Positions 53,001 to 59,694 of a stretch of DNA of 64,000 bases are shown piece after piece. Numbering within the stretch: position 1 is the first letter of the stretch; every line of letters starts with the position of its first letter. The notes under the pieces were generated by a model. It was given only the letters and a program-made list of their open reading frames with translations, was not told where the DNA came from and did not search any database. The DNA lies in contig CAZOSM010000004.1 in assembly GCA_964582715.1 (NCBI GenBank), positions 106,200-170,199 on the forward strand, written 5' to 3'. The position numbers were made by a program, and so were the translations under genes. The DNA comes from MFZZ01 sp964582715. GTDB taxonomy: Bacteria; Patescibacteriota; Microgenomatia; UBA1406; GWC2-37-13.

Positions 53001-54257
53001 GCTCCAAATGGTCGTGAAGTCGTGACAAAAGGAAATACTGTATTTGAAAGAAGTGCAACAACAGCAAAAGTATGGAATACCATAAGCCTTATTGAATATT
53101 TTAAAGATCAGGTGGTTATTAATGCCTTACCAGATGCGCCAGATGAACAATTACCAACTGTCAAACTTAAGACGCATGCATTTAGTCCAAATGAAGAAGA
53201 GGTTGTAACTTTTAAAGATCGTTATTGGAGAAGAAAAGGCAATTCAACAGATTGGGAAACTGGTTACTTAAAAGATTACTTTAAAGATCAGAAAATTGAA
53301 GGAGAGGCTGGATTCCCTATTATTCACTGGGATATCCATACATTTTCCCCAGCTGGAAAAGAAATTGTGATAGTGGCAAATGATATCTGGACCCATGAAG
53401 GCACGAATCCATGGAAGAAACAGACTTTGGAAGAGTACTTTGGAGCAGACTTCCCACTTGAAAAAGAAACAAATGAAAAACAGGAAATGGAAGATGAAAA
53501 CGATAAGAAAAAGTATTCACTTATTAAAGATAAAGTCATGAATGAACTTTTGAAGTTCTTTAGACCAGAGCTTGTAAACCGTTTTGATGAAGTTATTATC
53601 TTTGAACCTCTCAAATTCATTCATATGATTGAGATTGTAAAGTTACAGCTTAAAGGTCTTACAAAGCTTTTGGAAGAACAGGAGATGGGCTTTTCTGCAA
53701 CAGATTCGGCCATAAAAGAGATTGTACGGGATGGTTTTGATCCGATTTTTGGAGCGAGACCTCTGAGACGTGCAATTCAAAAGCTTATTGAAAATCCAAT
53801 TTCTGAGCTTATCATTGCAAAGAAAGTAAAGCCAGGAGATACCATTATTGTAGACTTCAATGGAGAAGAATTCGTCTTTAATGTAGAACGTATTGAAAGA
53901 AAAGCTGGTGTACCAAAGTCTGGTTCAGCAGCCGGAGCAGGGGAAGTTGAAAAGATGTTTTTCTGCGAAAAGTGTGCCAATACATTTACAACAAAAGTAA
54001 AGAAGACAGCGACAACAGTATGTTCCAAATGTGCAAATAAAGATGTACAGGAAATATCTGATCAATCGCAACAAACAGTAAAAGAAGCGACTACAACTGA
54101 ATCATCGAAAGAAGAGTCATCTAAAGGAACTGAAGTGAAGAAAGATGAATCTATGTCTGATACCAATACATTAAAGGATAATAACGTGCAGTCCGGGAAT
54201 CAAAATCCGGTCGGAGCACCGGACATGAATGGTCAGCAGATGAATACAGCATCATAA
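50028..54257 (+). CDS. ClpC-type AAA+ unfoldase with N-terminal repeats, D2 insertion and zinc ribbon
   Basis: A 1409-aa two-ring Clp ATPase. Residues 1-180 are low-complexity with four YNGIG-type repeats (44-88). Then come a Clp N domain (about 185-320), the D1 ATPase (Walker A GEPGVGKT 386-393; Walker B IIMFIDEMH), a short ClpC-like middle domain (about 585-640), and the D2 ATPase (Walker A GPTGVGKT 724-731; Walker B VVLFDEVEKAH; sensor 1 TSN 836-838; sensor 2 GARPLRR 1242-1248). A block at about 852-1158 with four degenerate repeats interrupts D2 between sensor 1 and NRFDEVIIF. C1313, C1316, C1332 and C1335 form a zinc ribbon. Family role: ATP-driven protein unfolding. No ClpP gene is nearby. 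Confidence 0.88.
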   Translation: MSNMFDFIRKKSTNANPNGDAANTSNSQTSEVTEQQTTNNASGGSYNGIGTPPNGQSYNGIGAPPSGKSYNGIGSTPSGKDPYNGVGQTPAPTSTEAPSDNPPMDSQNVSDNAPKKEENEWQGLNTQNNDAQANETKKPNQMNAMPNEKTDQNQNKNNTVNQDKNVPKGDSLKSNITDKKRSDLDIMTHLTQRSNKVFLEANNKAKALKNVYVDSEHLLHGLLTDGEIYNIMVELKIQPQLIQQELDKNYKKEDNNGNPQISPRVKQIISNSLVVARKMGYEFISPEHLLLALFAEGEGVGARVLEKLGLQKEDLNKKVTGKKEGLSEKEGKTAQKAKSALEQYTIDLTAKAANGELDPVVERSDVIERVVHILSRRIKNNPALIGEPGVGKTAIVEGLAQRIVAKQVPESLLNKRILQLDLAGVVAGASHRGEFEERMKNVIDELKGSKGEIIMFIDEMHMMMGAGSGDGAIDASNFIKPALARGEVQFVGATTITEYRKYIEKDAALERRFQTVLVPEPSQEAAIKMLKAAKDKYEAFHKVKIPEHTIELAVKLSKRYIGDRFLPDKAFDLMDEAAAAVRLPLISLPEEIKSLETRIAQIQQEVDEAERHGEKVKARIGRSKIDDVKGKLKEKQDEYSMKKAHTTTEVSDEIVKDIIAKRTGIPVSKISSTEGDKLVNLEDIIHKRMIDQENAVKSVAQAIRRGRAGLKSNARPIGSFVFLGPTGVGKTELAKTVSEVLFDEEDAVIRFDMTEYMERHEVAKLLGPPPGYVGFEEGGKLTEAVRRKPYSVVLFDEVEKAHPDIFNILLQILDDGRLTDNKGRTISFKNTVVICTSNIGTKLIQEEMMKSGNQEVTEPTMMSTYVFTPRGREILTIGKKYFERDGGNNVQTLNAQLNNANQQDQKPADGKAEPKKDPTAQTKSSWNDHLLNEYFAGQKVEGAVINQPAQNETNTDKANADAKQESATQDQPKEQSKAVGFPMMGYDTHAIAPNGREVVTKGNTVFERSATTAKVWNTISLIEYFKDQVVINALPDAPDEQLPTVKLKTHAFSPNEEEVVTFKDRYWRRKGNSTDWETGYLKDYFKDQKIEGEAGFPIIHWDIHTFSPAGKEIVIVANDIWTHEGTNPWKKQTLEEYFGADFPLEKETNEKQEMEDENDKKKYSLIKDKVMNELLKFFRPELVNRFDEVIIFEPLKFIHMIEIVKLQLKGLTKLLEEQEMGFSATDSAIKEIVRDGFDPIFGARPLRRAIQKLIENPISELIIAKKVKPGDTIIVDFNGEEFVFNVERIERKAGVPKSGSAAGAGEVEKMFFCEKCANTFTTKVKKTATTVCSKCANKDVQEISDQSQQTVKEATTTESSKEESSKGTEVKKDESMSDTNTLKDNNVQSGNQNPVGAPDMNGQQMNTAS

Positions 54258-54270
54258 GTACCTAATACGT

Positions 54271-54417
54271 ATGGGAGCATTTACTCCATTAGACATTTCT
54301 GCGTTAGAAAAAAAACAGTCAAGTGATGGTACTTTGAATGGGATTCTCATTATCTTATCTCTTGCTACTGTTGGTGTAGTTGGCTTTATTGTCTATCTTT
54401 TTGTAACCCAGTACTGA
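54271..54417 (+). CDS. Tiny single-pass membrane protein
   Basis: A 48-aa protein starting MGAFTPLDISALEKKQSSDG, with one membrane segment (ILIILSLATVGVVGFIVYLF). It lies 13 nt after the ClpC-like gene and 11 nt before the M50-like gene, on the same strand, so it is part of the same transcript. No family recognised. Confidence 0.65.
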   Translation: MGAFTPLDISALEKKQSSDGTLNGILIILSLATVGVVGFIVYLFVTQY

Positions 54418-54428
54418 TACCATTAGAT

Positions 54429-55103
54429 ATGCCATTACTACTTTCCTCATTATTCATTGTTCAGCTTTTTACAGTTTATTGGCTTTCTAGAAAATCTATC
54501 CGGCAGATATTTATATTGTTGCATAAATTGATTCCTCATAAACCTACTATTTTTATGATCATTGCATTCATCTTTTTACCAGGCACCATTTTACATGAAC
54601 TGAGTCATTTTTTGATGGCGATTGTATTACTTCTCAAAGTAAGAGCGATTCATATCTTTCCAGAATGGAGCAATACATATCTAAAACTGGGAAGTGTGTT
54701 ATATGAAAAGAAGGATGTTATACGCAGTATTATTGTAGGTATTGCACCTCTTATTGTAGGTTTACTCTTTTTCTGGTGGATGAGTGTTGTTGGCGTATTG
54801 TCTATTGAAGGTATTGGTTTAAAGGCTATTGTTATTTATCTAATATTTGTCATTTCTTCGACTATGTTTTCTTCAAAACAAGACTTAGTTGATGCTGTAT
54901 ATGTTTTGCCAATATTGGTCATAGTTGGGATTCTGTTCTATATATTCCCTATAGATCTCTCATTTATTACACGTCAGGAATTACTCATTGATGCAGTACA
55001 AAAGTTTCTGTATGATGTAAATATATATCTTGGGATTTCATTATTCATACACAGTGTTTTACTGTTGATATTATCTTTATTAATATATTTACTTAAAAAT
55101 TAA
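54429..55103 (+). CDS. M50-like integral membrane metalloprotease
   Basis: A 224-aa polytopic protein with about six membrane segments. ILHELSHFL (H56, E57, H60) within the second segment is the zinc-binding HExxH of M50-type intramembrane proteases. I do not see the second conserved D/N-PG motif clearly, so activity is likely but unproven. Its place between the ClpC-like protein and a pilin-like protein suggests a role in processing exported or membrane subunits. Confidence 0.65.
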   Translation: MPLLLSSLFIVQLFTVYWLSRKSIRQIFILLHKLIPHKPTIFMIIAFIFLPGTILHELSHFLMAIVLLLKVRAIHIFPEWSNTYLKLGSVLYEKKDVIRSIIVGIAPLIVGLLFFWWMSVVGVLSIEGIGLKAIVIYLIFVISSTMFSSKQDLVDAVYVLPILVIVGILFYIFPIDLSFITRQELLIDAVQKFLYDVNIYLGISLFIHSVLLLILSLLIYLLKN

Positions 55104-55104
55104 T

Positions 55105-55431
55105 ATGAAAAGAGTACTTGCTCAAGGATTACAGATAGAAACGGAAGGATCACCAGTAACTGTAGAAGGACCTTTACAAAATATAAATAACTTGGGTGAT
55201 TTAATAAATCTCCTCATGAACTTTTTAGTACCTCTTGCAGGAATTATCCTTTTTTTTGTTCTGATCTGGGGAGGATATGATGTCCTTCTTTCTCGTGGTG
55301 AGGCAGACAGGCTTCAGTCTGGTAAAAATAAAATTACAGCAGGAATTATTGGAATAGTACTATTAGTGCTTTCATACTTGATTGTAAACATTATTGGCTA
55401 TATCTTTGGGCTAGGCGATGGAGTTATTTAG
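55105..55431 (+). CDS. TrbC/VirB2-like pilin protein
   Basis: A 108-aa protein: short N-terminal region (LAQGLQIETEGSPVTVEG), then a hairpin of two membrane segments (LMNFLVPLAGIILFFVLIWG; GIIGIVLLVLSYLIVNIIGY) joined by SRGEADRLQSGKNKITA. It has the same pattern as the pilins at 27.1-27.9 kb. It starts 1 nt after the M50-like gene, which suggests that protease acts on it. The last 8 nt overlap the convergent nucleotidyltransferase gene. Confidence 0.7.
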   Translation: MKRVLAQGLQIETEGSPVTVEGPLQNINNLGDLINLLMNFLVPLAGIILFFVLIWGGYDVLLSRGEADRLQSGKNKITAGIIGIVLLVLSYLIVNIIGYIFGLGDGVI

Positions 55432-56260
55432 AAGAGTAAGCTTTAATTGCTTTTTCATAATTATCTGGATTACCAACGTCATACCATTTACCAGAAAAGA
55501 CAAAACCACTTACCTTCTGTTCTTTTACCAAGTCCTGAATGACGTCTTCTAACGCAAAGGTATCTTTTTTGGGAAAATAATTAAATATCTGAGGATTAAA
55601 TGCATAAATACCAGAGTGAATTAGATGACTTTTTAATCCTGGATCAGAAGTATTGGGATAAAAATTTACGAGTTTACTACCGTGAAGTTTAAATTGTCCA
55701 TATTCTGTTGGTTCAGAAATACCTGTGAGCGCAACTGTCGCAACAGATCCTTCTTTTTGGTGAAATTCGATAAGATCAGTAAAAGGAAAATCAGTTAAGA
55801 TATCTCCATGTACTACTAAAAAAGTCTCATTTCCAATTTGATCTTTTACTTTTTTGATTGCACCTCCGGTAAGGAGATTCTCACTTTCTTCTGAGTACTG
55901 GATTTTGACGCCAAACTGTTCACCATTTCCAAAATACGTTTTAATTTTCTCTCCCAAATAACTAATGGCAATAGTTAAGTCAGTAACATTATGTTTCTTA
56001 AGTTGCTTGATAAGATGCTCTAAAATAGGAGTTCCTTTAACTGGGAGCATTGGTTTAGGTATCTCGTATGTATACGGTCTCAGTTGAGTACCCCGTCCAC
56101 CGGCTAAAATGATAGCTTTATGTACGTTTGATTCTGTATACTTATTTAAGACGAATTCAATAGCATGAGATCTGTTACGAATTCTGTTTTTATCTATAAG
56201 ACGATCGACCTTTTTTAAAAGTCCGCTATCGAGTGTTATAGTAATACGGGATCTCCTCAT
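55424..56260 (-). CDS. RHH DNA-binding domain fused to sugar nucleotidyltransferase
   Basis: A 278-aa fusion. Residues 1-42 (RRSRITITLDSGLLKKVDRL, then NRSHAIEFVLNKY) are a ribbon-helix-helix (CopG/MetJ-like) domain; residues 47-278 are a nucleotidyltransferase (ILAGGRGTQLRPYTYEIPKP, VVHGDILTDF) that would make NDP-glucose or a relative from sugar-1-phosphate and NTP. The start at 56260 is fixed by TTGACA-17-TAAAAT upstream; a TTG start at 56299 would lie in the -35 box. It may bind its own promoter. Divergent from the UMP kinase fusion. Confidence 0.85.
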   Translation of the reverse strand: MRRSRITITLDSGLLKKVDRLIDKNRIRNRSHAIEFVLNKYTESNVHKAIILAGGRGTQLRPYTYEIPKPMLPVKGTPILEHLIKQLKKHNVTDLTIAISYLGEKIKTYFGNGEQFGVKIQYSEESENLLTGGAIKKVKDQIGNETFLVVHGDILTDFPFTDLIEFHQKEGSVATVALTGISEPTEYGQFKLHGSKLVNFYPNTSDPGLKSHLIHSGIYAFNPQIFNYFPKKDTFALEDVIQDLVKEQKVSGFVFSGKWYDVGNPDNYEKAIKAYSSK

Positions 56261-56270
56261 GTCTGAATCA

Positions 56271-56299
56271 ATTTTAGATGAACTATTGATTTTTGTCAA
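56271..56299 (-). promoter_or_regulatory. Promoter of the RHH-nucleotidyltransferase gene
   Basis: Consensus TTGACA (56299-56294), 17-nt spacer, TAAAAT (56276-56271), then 10 nt to ATG 56260. The best -35/-10 pair seen in the window. Confidence 0.7.
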
Positions 56300-56331
56300 A
56301 GATGAAACTATAATATGTTTTTACATACCCT

Positions 56332-56370
56332 ATGCATATTTCCAACGCACAAAACCTTATTAAATTGTAA
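56332..56370 (+). other. Possible 12-codon leader peptide
   Basis: ATG to TAA frame encoding MHISNAQNLIKL, between a TATAAT box (56309-56314) and the hairpin at 56387. It is not rich in any one codon, so classical amino-acid attenuation is not indicated. May be chance. Confidence 0.25.
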
Positions 56371-56386
56371 ATTCATATAAAGATCT

Positions 56387-56412
56387 ACCGCTTATATAAG
56401 CGGTTTTTTTTT
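56387..56412 (+). terminator. Intrinsic terminator just upstream of the UMP kinase fusion
   Basis: Perfect stem ACCGCTTA / TAAGCGGT with a short TA loop region, followed by a T9 tract, ending only 13 nt before ATG 56426. No plus-strand gene lies upstream in the 126-nt gap, so it either ends a small RNA starting near 56320 or acts as an attenuator of the gene below. Confidence 0.7.
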
Positions 56413-56425
56413 AGCGAAATATCAA

Positions 56426-57754
56426 ATGTTATTTAATACAAAAGAACCACCCATAGTAATTTCCATAGGAGGTTCACTGATTGTTCCCAAAGAAGGCATA
56501 GATCCAGAGTTTCTTACTAAGCTAAACTCATTTATTAGGAAATATGTAAAGCAAGGAAAAAGATTTTTTCTTGTATCTGGTGGTGGACGTTTAGCACGTA
56601 CCTACCGAGATGCAGGAAAGTCTGTTATAGGTGGTATGTCTGAGGCTGATCTTGATTGGCTTGGGATACATGCAACTCGTTTAAACGCTCATCTTCTCCG
56701 TACTATTTTTGCAGATATTGCCCATCCTCGTATTATTGAAAACTATGATCGGAGACTGAGAGGGTGGAAAGAGCCAGTAGTCATTGGCGCCGGATGGAAG
56801 CCCGGTTGGTCCACAGACTACGATGCCGTAATGCTTGCCAAAGACTACGGAGCAAACCTTGTAATTAACCTCTCCAATATTTACTACGTATACGACAAAG
56901 ACCCAAACAAACACAAAGACGCAAAAGCCATTAAAAAACTCACCTGGGAAGAATTAGAAAAACTTGTTGGTACAAAGTGGTCACCAGGTATTAATGCACC
57001 ATTTGATCCAATAGCTGCACAGCTTGCCAAAAAACTTGATTTAACAGTAATCGTAACTCATGGAGAAGACTTCGATAATTTAGCAAATATATTAGAAGGA
57101 GATGTTTTTAAGGGGACTGTTATTATGCCATACCGAATTGACGCAAGTTTTTATGACCGTGAGTACTATATGGGTAATAAATGTGGCTATAAATTTGTGC
57201 AGAGTGAATCTGCGATTGGTAAAATGATGCGATATATAGCTCATTATTATCGTGCTGCACTTATCAAAATTTTCCTTAACCCCAAAAGCTGCCTTGATGT
57301 GGGCTGCGGTACCGGGCAACTGGTACGCATGCTTAGGTCTTTCGGCATCGATGCATACGGTGTCGAGGTATCTGAGCATGCGCTGGAGCTTGCAGATAAC
57401 TCAGTAAAGCCATTTCTTAAAAAAGGTGACATTACAGAGTTGCCATATAAAGAAGACGAATTTGATTTAGTAGTTACATACGATGTTTTGGAACATGTTG
57501 AACGCTCTAAAATTAAACAAGCTATTAATGAAACAATTCGTGTTTCTCGTAAGTTTATTCTTCATAAAATATATACCAGAGAAAATCTCTGGATGAAGTG
57601 GATCCATAACGCAGATAAATCACATATATCTATTTTTAATAAAAAGTTCTGGCAGAAACTCTTTTTGGAAAATGAAAAAGCTACACTTCTTAAAAACTCA
57701 TTCTTCAGACTTCCTTCGTTTATGGAATCAGTCTTTTTATTAAAAAAGAAGTAA
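56426..57754 (+). CDS. Archaeal-type UMP kinase fused to SAM methyltransferase
   Basis: A 442-aa fusion. Residues 1-233 are an amino-acid-kinase-fold UMP kinase (ISIGGSLIVPKEG, FLVSGGGRLARTYRDAG, STDYDAVMLAKDYGANLVIN), closer to archaeal than bacterial PyrH. Residues about 270-442 are a class I methyltransferase (motif I LDVGCGTGQ 290-298; TYDVLEHVE 351-359). The kinase makes UDP from UMP; the methyltransferase substrate is unknown. The open frame is continuous through the junction. A terminator-like hairpin lies 13 nt before the start. Confidence 0.88.
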   Translation: MLFNTKEPPIVISIGGSLIVPKEGIDPEFLTKLNSFIRKYVKQGKRFFLVSGGGRLARTYRDAGKSVIGGMSEADLDWLGIHATRLNAHLLRTIFADIAHPRIIENYDRRLRGWKEPVVIGAGWKPGWSTDYDAVMLAKDYGANLVINLSNIYYVYDKDPNKHKDAKAIKKLTWEELEKLVGTKWSPGINAPFDPIAAQLAKKLDLTVIVTHGEDFDNLANILEGDVFKGTVIMPYRIDASFYDREYYMGNKCGYKFVQSESAIGKMMRYIAHYYRAALIKIFLNPKSCLDVGCGTGQLVRMLRSFGIDAYGVEVSEHALELADNSVKPFLKKGDITELPYKEDEFDLVVTYDVLEHVERSKIKQAINETIRVSRKFILHKIYTRENLWMKWIHNADKSHISIFNKKFWQKLFLENEKATLLKNSFFRLPSFMESVFLLKKK

Positions 57755-57788
57755 AGAGACTATTCGGAGAGTCAATCATTGATACATA

Positions 57789-57809
57789 ATCTCGAAATAA
57801 ATTCGGGAT
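57789..57809. repeat. Intergenic palindrome
   Basis: ATCTCGAA-ATAAA-TTCGGGAT, an 8-bp stem with one G-U pair and a 5-nt loop. On the minus strand it reads GTCATCCCGAATTTATTTCG, resembling dispersed palindromic elements of many genomes. It lies between the UMP kinase fusion and recF. Confidence 0.45.
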
Positions 57810-57839
57810 GACAAAGCTCATCATCTAGTACAATACAAT

Positions 57840-58886
57840 ATGCTACTTACAAAGTTATATCTATCACATTTCCGTAATTTTGAAAAAAAAGAAGTAGAGT
57901 TTAATCCTCACTTAACTCTCATTGTTGGGGAAAATGCGAAAGGGAAAACAAGTTTGCTTGAGGGGATTTATACGAGTATTTTTGGAAGAGGTTATAGAGA
58001 ATCTAGGGAACTTGAATTGATCTCATGGGATGAAGATCAGGGACTTGTGGAAACTATTTTTACACAAAATGGAGATAAGACATTATTTCAGATCAGATTA
58101 CTGAGACAAGCAAATGATAGAGTAGAAAAACAGTATTATGTCAATAAATCGCAAAAGACTTCTATGCAATATAAGAAGTTTCAGACAAAAGCAGTATTAT
58201 TTGCACCAGAGCACATTTCAATAGTCGACGGTTCGCCTATTAAAAGACGTAATTATTTTGATATTGTGATATCTGAGTTTGATAACACCTATAAAAAGAG
58301 CCTCCGAAACTACGAAAACGCCTTAAGAAGAAGGAATAAAGTTTTAGAAAACTATACCTCAGAGTACCAGCTAGATATGGAGCTTCCGTTTTGGAACAAT
58401 TATTTGCTTGAGAATGCATCATACATTACAAAAAAACGGGAAGAATATATGCAGTACTTAAATGAGAATCCAACTGTTGATGGCAAAGAGTTTGCGATCG
58501 AGTATATTAAAAATGAATTTAATGAGGCTCGCATGAGAAAGGCATTCGAACAAGAGAAGCGTATGAGAAGGACTGTTATTGGCCCTCAAAAAGATGAGTT
58601 TATCATAACACTTAATAATGAAAGAGAGAAAAATGTCCATTTATATGGCTCCAGAAGCGAACAGCGGCTTGGAGTATTTTGGTTGAAGTTAAACGAGATT
58701 AGGTATTTTGAAGAAGTATTAGGTAATAAGCCAATCCTTCTTTTGGATGATGTTTTTTCTGAGCTGGATGAACATAATAAAGAACTTGTTATGAAGGTAA
58801 TCAAAAAGTATCAAACAGTAATTACAACTACAGAAGATCATCTGGAAGATCTGGCAGAGCAGCCAGAGACGATTATTCACCTTTAA
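57840..58886 (+). CDS. recF: DNA replication and repair protein RecF
   Basis: A 348-aa SMC-like ATPase that helps load RecA at single-strand gaps. KLYLSHFRNFEKKEVEFNPH, Walker A GENAKGKTSL, the RecF signature SRSEQRLGVFWLKLNEIRYF and Walker B PILLLDDVFSELDEH are complete. The length fits RecF (about 360 aa). No dnaA or dnaN is adjacent, unlike the common dnaA-dnaN-recF order. TACAAT (57829-57834) lies 5 nt before the ATG. Confidence 0.94.
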   Translation: MLLTKLYLSHFRNFEKKEVEFNPHLTLIVGENAKGKTSLLEGIYTSIFGRGYRESRELELISWDEDQGLVETIFTQNGDKTLFQIRLLRQANDRVEKQYYVNKSQKTSMQYKKFQTKAVLFAPEHISIVDGSPIKRRNYFDIVISEFDNTYKKSLRNYENALRRRNKVLENYTSEYQLDMELPFWNNYLLENASYITKKREEYMQYLNENPTVDGKEFAIEYIKNEFNEARMRKAFEQEKRMRRTVIGPQKDEFIITLNNEREKNVHLYGSRSEQRLGVFWLKLNEIRYFEEVLGNKPILLLDDVFSELDEHNKELVMKVIKKYQTVITTTEDHLEDLAEQPETIIHL

Positions 58887-58975
58887 TAGAGCGAAATTTG
58901 ATGCGTTCGAAACTAGGGTTCGAATCCCCTTGGGGTCATACCCGTGATATAGAGTGATATAATAAGAAGATTAAA

Positions 58976-59062
58976 GGAGAGGTGCTGGAGTGGTTGAACA
59001 GGCTAGTCTCGAAAACTAGTATGGCTATACAGTCATCGAGGGTTCGAATCCCTCCCTCTCCG
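58976..59062 (+). tRNA. tRNA-Ser (anticodon CGA)
   Basis: Acceptor GGAGAGG/CCTCTCC with discriminator G, anticodon loop CTCGAAA (anticodon CGA, reads UCG), long class II variable arm (ATGGCTATACAGTCAT), T-arm GAGGGTTCGAATCCCTC. The 3' CCA is not encoded. 87 nt. Confidence 0.96.
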
Positions 59063-59066
59063 CTGA

Positions 59067-59642
59067 TTATTCAAATAACTTTTTAAAAAAATCTAAATAT
59101 ACTGCGTAATTTTGATATATCAGAACTCCATTTAATATAATTAACCCAGGAAACACAATATACTTTTCAGTAAAACCTCCAGTTTTCATTCGGAACAACT
59201 CAATTGGTGGAATACCAAACTCCCAAGGTAATGGAAAGAAAAGAGGAATACCTTGTTTGGTAAGCGCATCTGCTATAAGGTGTGAACCAAACCCTATCAT
59301 TACAGCCCACCAGACAATATGCATATCAACCAGAACAAATGTATACACCCAGTTAAGAAGATAATGAAGTAAAAGCCCTAAGATAGCCATTCCGAGAAGT
59401 GAGTGTGAAAACATACGATGCTTACCAATAAAAGGTTTTACAATTTTAGCGAGAATATTCCCCCCACGAATTTTATCCCAGAAGTCTGAGGTGGCATTAT
59501 CTATATCGGGTGCCAAACCGCCAAGCATATTAGCACCAAGTGCTGTAATTGTGGTAGCAAAGGATATATCTGCTGGTATTTTGAGAAGAAAAGCAATATT
59601 TAAAGCAGTGAAAGCTGCAAGGTCATGAGTTCTACCTGTCAT
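59067..59642 (-). CDS. YdjM-like membrane-bound metal-dependent hydrolase
   Basis: A 191-aa membrane protein of the YdjM/DUF457 type. MTGRTHDLAAF at the start, LGGLAPDIDNATSDFWDK, KHRMFSHSLLGMAILGLLLH, and GFGSHLIADALTKQGIPLFFP carry the conserved His/Asp set. The family is annotated as membrane-bound metal-dependent hydrolase; YdjM is LexA-regulated in E. coli. It ends 4 nt from the tRNA on the opposite strand. Confidence 0.88.
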   Translation of the reverse strand: MTGRTHDLAAFTALNIAFLLKIPADISFATTITALGANMLGGLAPDIDNATSDFWDKIRGGNILAKIVKPFIGKHRMFSHSLLGMAILGLLLHYLLNWVYTFVLVDMHIVWWAVMIGFGSHLIADALTKQGIPLFFPLPWEFGIPPIELFRMKTGGFTEKYIVFPGLIILNGVLIYQNYAVYLDFFKKLFE

Positions 59643-59694
59643 GTAAAAAGAATATCATATTTAATAAAACTAAAATTTGTATAATAAATCAATT

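Noticed and set aside
58905..58940. T-arm-like sequence GGGTTCGAATCCC ahead of the tRNA-Ser gene
   Set aside because: Only 3 bp of the T-stem pair cleanly, and there is no acceptor or anticodon arm. It does not match the 3' end of either tRNA-Ser here, so neither a tRNA gene nor an attachment site can be supported.
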